This document shows positions 16,631-25,800 of a stretch of 64,000 nucleotides of DNA, piece after piece. Every line of letters begins with the position of its first letter. Position 1 is the stretch's first letter. A model generated the notes under the pieces. That model ran no database searches. It worked only from the letters and a program-made list of their open reading frames with translations, and was not told where the DNA came from. Both the position numbers and the translations under genes were made by a program. Source of the DNA: Granulosicoccus sp947495035 (GTDB taxonomy: Bacteria; Pseudomonadota; Gammaproteobacteria; Granulosicoccales; Granulosicoccaceae); assembly GCF_050589605.1 (NCBI RefSeq), contig NZ_JBNGOO010000003.1. One strand, given 5' to 3'.

Positions 16631-19600
16631 TCAGCTCAATGTCGCATGCAGCGACTCGGCACTGCGGCCCAGAGGGTCACTGAGGGTCACGACATACAGT
16701 GTTCCCAGGGGCACGACTTCGCCACCGGGCACGTCCTTCACCCCGGAGAAGCTGAGTGGCTCGTCCGGTTGCACGATGTCATGACTGCCCAGTGATTCCA
16801 GTACGCCTTCCGGAAAACGCCTGTCCACGCGCACCGAGTAGTACCCGCTGATGCCACCAGAGAGCCGTTGCGGGTGTGACAAGGTCAACACGACATTCGT
16901 CATGCCGCCAGCCACTGCCGTACCGGACAGATTGACCAGCGCCGGTGTATCCGGTGGAGCGCCCGGAATCAGGACCAGCGAGACCGGTTCGGAGGCGACA
17001 CTCCAGCGTCCCGGAACCGGTGGCGAGGAGCCGTCTTCGGGCGCACCTTGCACTTCCACCCGATAGACATAGCGCGTCCAGGGTGTCAGCTGCGCGGTCC
17101 TCGCCACGAGCACCGGGCCGGTATCGCGGTATTCGGCACTCTGCCGACCCGTCTCGGCATCGGCAGCCGCAATGCTGCCGCTGGCAACGATGGGCATGTT
17201 GGCAAGCAGCTTCGTGTCAGTACGGGTTCGTCGCAGTCGCCAGGTTCTGGCCGGCGTGACACCAGCCAGAACCGTGATGTTCGCTTGCACGACGTAATCC
17301 GGCTCAGCGGGCAACGATTCAACCGGCCGTACCGTCAGCGTGGGTTGTTGGGGTGGATCGCTGTTGGGCACGCCATACAGGATGATCGGCAGCTCACTCA
17401 GGTCCGGTTTGCCTCCGGATTCGGATTCCGCCGCAATCTTGTAGGCACTCAATATGCGCAGCGAACCGGACACGGCATGACGAAAGCCAGTCTCACTACC
17501 GGCGAAATCCACCATGACATCATCGAGTCGTTCGAACAGATGATCCGGGAAAGCCGCCGCATTGTCACGATAGACGCCGGCACGAACCGCCGCATCAGGC
17601 GCATTATCGATCTGTGCCAGCAGTGCCGTCTCATTCTCCTGCTCCAGGTGAAGGCGCAGGCGATTCTCGTCGCAATGGTAGATGGCGTAATTCACCCCGG
17701 ACTGTCCGCTCCAGCGATGCTCGATCCAGGCAAGCCCGGTGACATCCGGACGTGCGGAATAGAGAAGAAACGGCGGTACGCTCAACTGCAGGGGCGGACG
17801 CGGATCCACCAGATTCAGACGGATGTCTTCTGACAGCACGGATTGTCGATTGGCCGTGTCAAACCACCTTGCATTGATGGTAAGGCGGCGCTGTTCGAGC
17901 AGGGCCAGCACCGGCCCCTCCATACGCAGCTCGACCCGAAAGGAACCTGGCTGTCCGGGAACGGCAACCTTGTCTGCCTCGGCCAGATCATGCTGCGTCG
18001 ATGGCGCCAGAGGATCGCTGATGAACAGGCGAACGTGGCTCAGTTCCAGACTGCCGGGTGCCAGATCCGCAGCGTCCGGCACCGCCACGAATACCGTGAT
18101 CCGACCGCCGCTGCTGGCTGCGTCGGCAATATCCGGCTGCCGATAATAACCCTGCAGGATGGGACGCGGAGGTCTGGGTCGCTGCCCTGCCCCGGCAGTC
18201 GTTCGTGTCCACTCGGACCAGCGCCCGAAGCGATCCTGCTGGGCGACGGCATAGTCAATGGCGGGCGCTGCCGCCTTGCGATCGGCAATGAATCCGGTAC
18301 CCGGCTCATCGACGGGTTGTCCGGTTTCATCATCGACATTGCTGGCCAGTACGATCGGCAGATGAAAGCCCTTGTCATTCTTGCGGTTCAAGCCTTCGAC
18401 AACACCACTGCCAGCAGGTGTGCGTTTGGCGGCAGCCAGCAAACCGGCAACCCGGACGCCCGACAGTTGCAGTTCCACTTCTCGCCTGGCATCCGGTGGC
18501 TGACCGGGCAACCAGGCCTTGTGCAGCGTCCCGGTGATGTTCACCGACTCAGGCTGCTCCAGCGGTGCCAGCCGATCCACCACCGCATGCGTTTGCAGCA
18601 TGACAAAGGTGCGGGGTCTGCTGATGATGGGCTCTGTCAAGGTGGCGACAGGCTTGCCGATGGGCAGTTTTTCCACCAGCGCTGAATAGCGCTTGAAAAC
18701 AAGATCTCCCCGCAGATTGCGATCAGCTGCCTGTACCTGGCCCAAAGCTGCATCGAAGACCTGCCGAAGCGGATCCATGCCGACATCATCACTGGCGCCC
18801 GAGGCAACATCCTCGAAGAAGCCATAGACCCGATAGAAGATGACGCGATCCTCGACTTCGACGAAGGTATCGTCGCGCATCTTGTACCCGAATCCGGTGG
18901 CGGTGCCCGGATCGGCCAGCGCACCGAACACACGCTGCAGCCGACGGGTCGTGCTGGAACCAGCCGGGTTGCCATCGGCATCCAACAGCACATTGCCATC
19001 GGCATCGGTCACCCGTTCGGTCACCGTCTGCTCGATCTGTGGCACCGAGACATCATCGATCAGCGCATCCAGATCTTCATCGAGCTTGCCGGACAAGGAA
19101 GCGACACGCTGCAGTTCCTGGGCAATGGTGGCAACAGGCGCGGCATCGGGCGCGGGAATGCCAGATGCTTCCTGCAAGGGCAGGCGTTTGGGCGCTTGTG
19201 CCGAAGTATGCGCAGCAGCCAGCGCAATTGGCGCCTGGATTGGCAGATAGCGCGCACCGCCCTTGTGTGGCAGACACATCACGGTGTAGGGCTCGTACTC
19301 CAGATGCTGAGTATCGTGCGCTTCTATCCACTCGACACCGAAGACCGTGCCTGCTCCGGATACGCGAAGCTGAACGACATTCGGTGCAGAGAACGTGAAG
19401 GGTAGCTCGCTGCGACGACCAATGATTGCCGGTCCACGTCCCGTGCTCGAGGCCATGAACGCATCCACATGAAATCCGGATCGTGACCCGTCTCTGTCAT
19501 TACCGGGTCGGATGATCACTGGACGACCATCATCACGGGACTCCCCCTTTTCGGCTTGCGCGAACAGGTTGACCCAGAGGCACTGTTCGTTCTGCCCCAG

Positions 19601-19876
19601 TGACAGATACACGCTCACCGACTGGCCGACTTGCACATTGAACGGAGGAAACAAGGCCTGTCCACTGGCGTCATCGATATAGGCTGCCGTACGTCGCCGG
19701 GTCAACGTCTTGCGATTGTTGACCACGGCCCGGTACACCACAAAGGGTGTTATCGGCAAACCCAGCAGCGGGTGCGTCGATACCCGTATGTGATTGCCCG
19801 CCTGTGCGTGGGGCTCCCGGATATCCACCGGCAAGGCGTGGGCATTCATCAACAGTGGATTGACATGATGCTGCAT
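16631..19876 (-). CDS. Giant-operon protein 2: 1081-aa beta-rich multidomain protein
   Basis: Function not recognised. Residues 1-200 look like a beta-sandwich (HPLLGLPITPFVVYRA, then GQSVSVYLSLGQNEQ and VVQLRVSGAGTVFGVEW). Residues about 225-300 are a linker or helical stretch with DADGNVLLDADGNP. The second half contains several FnIII-like segments, such as AIDYAVAQQDRFGRWSEWT near 545, TRYVYRVEVQGAP near 945, and a final GTLYVVTLSDPLGRSAES. There is no signal peptide or transmembrane helix. The ATG at 19876 overlaps the upstream stop by one base (TGATG), so translation is coupled to the 2778-aa gene. The composition suits an extended structural or adhesive protein. Start and reading frame are secure. 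Confidence 0.8.
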   Translation of the reverse strand: MQHHVNPLLMNAHALPVDIREPHAQAGNHIRVSTHPLLGLPITPFVVYRAVVNNRKTLTRRRTAAYIDDASGQALFPPFNVQVGQSVSVYLSLGQNEQCLWVNLFAQAEKGESRDDGRPVIIRPGNDRDGSRSGFHVDAFMASSTGRGPAIIGRRSELPFTFSAPNVVQLRVSGAGTVFGVEWIEAHDTQHLEYEPYTVMCLPHKGGARYLPIQAPIALAAAHTSAQAPKRLPLQEASGIPAPDAAPVATIAQELQRVASLSGKLDEDLDALIDDVSVPQIEQTVTERVTDADGNVLLDADGNPAGSSTTRRLQRVFGALADPGTATGFGYKMRDDTFVEVEDRVIFYRVYGFFEDVASGASDDVGMDPLRQVFDAALGQVQAADRNLRGDLVFKRYSALVEKLPIGKPVATLTEPIISRPRTFVMLQTHAVVDRLAPLEQPESVNITGTLHKAWLPGQPPDARREVELQLSGVRVAGLLAAAKRTPAGSGVVEGLNRKNDKGFHLPIVLASNVDDETGQPVDEPGTGFIADRKAAAPAIDYAVAQQDRFGRWSEWTRTTAGAGQRPRPPRPILQGYYRQPDIADAASSGGRITVFVAVPDAADLAPGSLELSHVRLFISDPLAPSTQHDLAEADKVAVPGQPGSFRVELRMEGPVLALLEQRRLTINARWFDTANRQSVLSEDIRLNLVDPRPPLQLSVPPFLLYSARPDVTGLAWIEHRWSGQSGVNYAIYHCDENRLRLHLEQENETALLAQIDNAPDAAVRAGVYRDNAAAFPDHLFERLDDVMVDFAGSETGFRHAVSGSLRILSAYKIAAESESGGKPDLSELPIILYGVPNSDPPQQPTLTVRPVESLPAEPDYVVQANITVLAGVTPARTWRLRRTRTDTKLLANMPIVASGSIAAADAETGRQSAEYRDTGPVLVARTAQLTPWTRYVYRVEVQGAPEDGSSPPVPGRWSVASEPVSLVLIPGAPPDTPALVNLSGTAVAGGMTNVVLTLSHPQRLSGGISGYYSVRVDRRFPEGVLESLGSHDIVQPDEPLSFSGVKDVPGGEVVPLGTLYVVTLSDPLGRSAESLHATLS

Positions 19877-22800
19877 CAGACCAGACCCTCCAGCGCCAGC
19901 ATTCGCGGCACGGTACCCAGCAGCCGAGCACCACTGATGTCCCCGTCCGGTGTCGAGAAGGTGAGTTCGAGTCGTGTCTCACCCGATGGCTTGATCGCCG
20001 TGGTCGGTGCCAGAAAGACACGGGTCCACTGCGTATTGGCACGGTATACCTGCAAGGTCTCCACACCAATGACGCCCCCGCTGAGTTGCAGGCGCGACAC
20101 GATCTCCGAACCGCCAGCGGTAATCACTGCCCCTTCGCGTTTCATCGGCTCCAGTGCATCCACGAGAACACCATCGATGACCCAATCGCTGCCATCGAAC
20201 CGCCAGAAGACGTAGCTGTTGGGGCGATCGGCAGGCAATGGCAAGGTATCGGCGTCCAGCTCTGCCAACAGCACACCCAGCGCGGCATCCGATTCTTCCA
20301 TGGCCCCACTCAGAGAGGGTGCCGCACCTGTAATGATGATTTCTTCGGCAGGGAACGGTGCATCGCTGCCAGCATCGTAACCCATGTCCGCGAGCATCTG
20401 CCCGGGTCCGCTGTAGCGCGACGTGGTGAAGCGGGTGCCGGAGACGAGAATCGACAGACCACTGCTGTCCCTGGCAACCAGATTCAGGTCGTACATGGCC
20501 CGAGGTTCGAGTTCCACCTGTGCTGCCATCGAAGCGCCACCGGTGGCCGCCCCCTCCGGCAGGCAAGGTGCCGCCACCAGTGCATCATTGATGCGATTGG
20601 CTCCAGTGCTGTTGAATGTGGTGGGTCCGTTGTGCCAGCTCACGATCACTGGCAGCGGCGCCATCTTCTCGGCCAGAAGCGCAGGCGTGGTCTGAGGCGG
20701 CGGATCGGTTCTACGCACCTCGAGCGCCAGTTCGTAGCCGTATATTTCTGCCAGTTGCGAGACATGACCTTCATTGAAGTGCACCCAGAGTGGATCATCA
20801 GTGAAGTGAACGACACGCCCATCCACGGGCTCCACCCGATGAATGTAGCGAGCCATGTCACGCGCGTCGAATACGTGCTCGTTCAGACCATCCTGCTCAT
20901 TGCCGACTCCCAGCGTATCGCCCGCTGTTGCAAAAGCGAATACCTGCGGCTCTGTGGCCGCCTGCCAGTTGCCAGCATCCGGAATGGCCGGCGGGCTGTC
21001 CGTACCATCGTCATTGCCTTCCCATGCCTGCCAGGACCAGCCGATCTCGATTTCGTAGATCGTGTCTGCTTCAAGAATGATGTCACGGCGCTCAGTGACC
21101 TCGGCCTGCAAGACGGCCGTCAGCACAGAGAGGCGCTCGTCCCGCAGCTGTTGATCGTTCAGGCGATTCTCGACAGCGACCAGATCCGTACCGCAGGCCG
21201 ACAGGAAAGTCACTTCGACGCCACGCGGTGAAAGCATGTCAAAAGAGTCATAGGCCCGAGCCGGATCCTCCGCCCGATAGGCCACCACGTGACAATGACG
21301 CTCATCCGGCAATTTGTGCGATGTGATGACCCGTGCCGGCCAGCGATCGCCGCGCTCATCTCGGCCGGGCTTGCCGAATACGACCGGCAACAGATTCTGC
21401 TCACCGATCGGTGCGACATCATCCTGTGACTGACTCGCTCCCATGCAGATCTCATGAATGACAGAGTCCTCGGCATCGCTGAACAATTCGATCGACACGA
21501 TGCCGGAACCGGCGAAGCGCAGTTCATGCTCTACCCCTTTCTCGCCACTGGTCACCGCGCCATCGACCCGCGCACCGGTTGCATTGCGGGCCTCTCCCTT
21601 CACGACGCCACCGAAGGTCATGGCACGAATCACCACCGTGTCAGCGGCCTGTGGCAGTTTGATGCTCAGCCCGGCGCTGGGCACCAGCAACTCGGGCACA
21701 CCATCGCTACCCGGTTGCGGCTCACTGGTCGTGATATCGACCTGGTCCACCAGACGCAGACCGTTTCTCTCGCCCAGGTCACTGAAGGCAACATTGCCGT
21801 GAGAGAAGCTCGACACATTGTCCGGCAATCGCAGCCCCTTGAAGTTGATGCAGTGCTCCCGGCTGACCGTGCTCAGACAGCAAAGCCGGAAGAAACTGGC
21901 CTCCCCGGCTCCTCCGGTCAACCTTATGGACTTGATGGGGTCGCCAGACGAAGACAGCTGCAAACGCAAGGGGGTCTGCTGCTTCGACGGTGAGCGGACT
22001 CGTGCCACCTCCTTGTTTCGCGCATCGAATCCGGTGGCTACCACCTCGGTGGCCCCCAGCATCACCCACAGTTCAACCTCCCTGCATGCCTCTGGCAATT
22101 GAATACTCATGCCCGCCTGCGGAAACAGGAACTCGGGAATGCGGTCACGGCCGAGCCTGGGGGTCGGCCCTGACTGATCGATGCGATCGGTCATGCGCAG
22201 AGTGTCCGAGCGTTTCAGAACACCCAGTTGAATGCCGTTGTGCGTCAGACTCTGAAAACCATCGTCACGCAGCTTGACGCCCTTGAAGGTCTCGCAACGT
22301 GGCGGCGTCTCAGGTTCATCCGAGAGGCTGCAACACAGGCGATAGAACAGCGACTCACCGCTGCCACCGGTGATACGCAGTCGCACGATGCCGGCCACAC
22401 CCGTGAGTCGTGCGCTGACCGGACCATTGGGCGAAATGGAGATGGTGGCCGTGTCGGCAACAGCGCCTGTGGTGTCAATCGCGGACACCTCGATCGGGCT
22501 ACTCGACGGCTTCCAGAAAAAGACTTCAACCTGCACACAGGGTTGCTTGAGAAAGAGCTCGATGCCGGATTGCGGAAAACTGATATCGGCACGACCATCA
22601 CTGCCCAGGGTCACCGGTGTATTCACGGAGTTCAGGCGATCAACGGCTGCAAAGGGTTTCTGCTGATCCAGAGCACGAATGGTCAGCGATTCCAGCACCA
22701 GGTTCAGGTGTTTCCCATCGGGCCTCACCCCATCGAAATCGAAGCACTCGACTCGGGTATCTCCGGCCTGTCCGGCAGATTCGCAGACCAGAAATGTCAG

Positions 22801-25800
22801 CTCCGGCTGGAGAATGTCACGATCAAACTGTCCCTGCCACGGCAAGGGGGTGTCACGCAGCCCCTGTGCCCGGGTCTGACGCCCAAAGGGCAGGCGGTAG
22901 CCGCGCTTGACGACCTCCCCACGCAGGGAGATGGTCATCGGCAGATCCACGACCACGCCGGGCTGAACGATTGCCCCTGTAGACGCCAGCAGGGCTTGCA
23001 GTGCGGCACCGGCAAAGCGTCGATCACCTACTGTCACGGCGGGCTCGGCCGTCAGGAAGAACTTGCTCGGATACGGTGGCGATGCGGCTGACTCGGCTCG
23101 GAAACGTACCTGATACAGGCTCACTCCGCGCGCTGCCCGACCGTAGATACACGCTCGACGAGGCTCTGGCAGGGGCTCGCACAGATCTTCGATTTCATCC
23201 ACCGGATCACCGCCCGTTCCTTCTCCACCACTGTCCGTGTTCTCCACCCAGGTCCAGGGATCCCAGTCGAGCAGTTTCAGTCTCGGCCCTTCGTGCTCGG
23301 AACTGGCCGGATTGTTCACCCCGGAACTGTCAGGCAGCTTGACCGGTGATGACATCCATACCGTCTGAATCGCCTTTGCCGGATCGCCGACATCACCACC
23401 CCCGCGTTTGCGCAGAACGATCTGATCGATCCGGTAGGCGTATTTCAGGCGGTTTGATCCGGACCAGAGTGACGAGCCTCCGGAAGCAACAGGCGCAATG
23501 CGATCACCGGATGGCATGCCCATCGAGGCATGCTGTCGGAAATTGAGAATCGGGGCGGTATCAGCCCAGACCGTCTGATTGTCCGCCGGAGCAACACCTT
23601 CGTTGCTGGTATTGCCGTTGCCATCGGTCACCAGTCTGAAAATCGGCTCGGCCGGCAGCGTGCTGGCCGTGATGGCCGTGGTCGCTGCACCCATGATCCG
23701 ATCCTGTCGATCCGTCAGATCGATGGAGACGATGGGAGCTTCGGGTTCCGGCGGATCATCCGGCAGCAGCTCGACCCCGAACTTGACGCCGACGCAGCCT
23801 TCGAGCGAGAAGAAGAACATGTCCACCGAGCCACAGAACTCGCCTTCCAGATACACCTCACCATCGAGATAGGTCAGGATGATTTCACCACGTGCACTGA
23901 TGGACAGGACAACCAGGTCCAGTTCACCGTCCACGAAGACACCACCCTTGATCAACAACGGCCGAGTCCCGAAACCGACCAGTACCTTGGCCGAGGCGCG
24001 CAACTCGATGGGACCGGCAGACCACTCGATACTCCAGCCGGCCCCCATGCCCACGGAAAAACCATCAAAGCTGAAACGCGGATCGCCCCCCAGGCTGGGC
24101 AGCCCGTCCTGTTCGATCATCAGATAGGCCCAGGCCTGTGCATCCAGTGTGCCGGGCAGCAAGGTCAGGGTTACCGGCTCGCCCGAGCGGCCGGCAAATC
24201 CATCCGAGCCTATACGCACATAGGTGCCTTGCAATGAATACGGAAAGTAGGCGCCGAATGGCACCTTCAGACTCAGCACCTTGGGAATCTCGTAGGTTGC
24301 CGACACCGCAACAGTCACCGCTTCATCATCGATCACGATCAGGCCGGTAATGGTGCTGCGCTGCTTGCGCCCTTCACTGGCCTGCGTGTCCGGCACCGAG
24401 ATGATCTCGACGTCCACACCCAGAATGACTTCCGGATCAGGGAAGGCGACCACCAGCATGCCGGAGGCGGAAAAACAGAAGGAGGCATCCGGCATGGTGC
24501 CGAGCACGACCCCCACACCCAGTGCATACTGCCCGAGCTCCGGTCGGTATTTCTCACCGGGGCTCTGGTTCCACCAGTCAAGCTCCGCCTGAATGCGATC
24601 GGGCGGATCGTCCGCGATGGCACGCTCGCCGTTCATGACAAACAACCCCTTGAACCCATAGAGCGCCGCACCGGACTGGGCCAGCGGTACCGGCGTGCTG
24701 AACTGCACGCCGAGGAACAATTCCAGGAAGATGTCGGGCAAAGATCCGGGAGGATTGCCGAAGGGCTTGCCGAACGCCAGCCCTGCAGAACACCCCAATC
24801 CGACCGGAATGATGTTGGCCTCGACTCCGGCGCGAACCGTGCCATTGCTTTCGATGCGTAGACGCCCCTCACCTTCGAGTACATTCGGAATATTGGCCGT
24901 CAGCACGAACCCACGCAGTTCGAAGACCGGCAATGGGTCGTTGCCGAAGGTCATGCGAACGATGGCTTCGGTGACATTGATGATGCCGAGATTGAGGCCG
25001 ATGGCCAGTCGCGCCTCGATCCACAGAGAGCCGTTGCCCATTTCCACTTCGACGATTCGCAGCAACTCGCCAAGCACCCCGTCGATCCGCCAGACTCCCG
25101 GATCCTCGATCTCCAGCGACCGGGTGTCATAGGCCAGACCCAGCTTCTCCCAGCCTTCCCGGGTATTGTCGAAGGAAATACCGACATCCTTGTAGCGGAT
25201 CTTCAACGGCTTGTCGTCCCGCGTACGCAAGCCCAGTTTGCCGAAGTCCACATGCAATGTGCAGGTGTACTCCGCCAGAACCTTGAGCTGATAGGCCGCC
25301 CCGGGGTCGGCCGCGGAGCGCATGTCGATTTCACCGCGAACTGCAATCAGGGACGTCTTGCTGTCGTCGCTGATCAGCTTATTGCCGGGACTCGTTTCCA
25401 GCTGCGACAGACCGGCCAGCGCAACCAGTGCGGTGATTCGTGCGCCGGCGCCGACGGCATTGTCCTGCGGGCGAATCCCGGAGAGCAGCATGGGAGCCAG
25501 TGCCATGGTTGATGTAAACAGGCTGCTCTCGATACTGCCCAGACCATCATCATCACCTTCCGATCGCAAGCCGAGGGAGATCCGGGTGAAATCCGTGATT
25601 TCATCATGAATGAAGCGCATCTCGACAATCCAGGTCTCGCTGGACATGTCCACGGGCGTTGTCGCTCCCCCGCCCCCGGGTATGCTCAGTGGCGGCAAGG
25701 GTGTTTCAGCCGGTGTCCAGACAACATCCAGCTCACCCAGGTTCGGTACCGCCTTGTCAAAGCCATCGGCGGTTGGCTTGTCCCAGCCCAGCAGCAGTCG

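Noticed and set aside
17048..18685. Plus-strand frames of 260-280 aa inside the giant operon
   Set aside because: Antisense shadows of the 1081-aa gene, which has coupled translation and consistent codon use.
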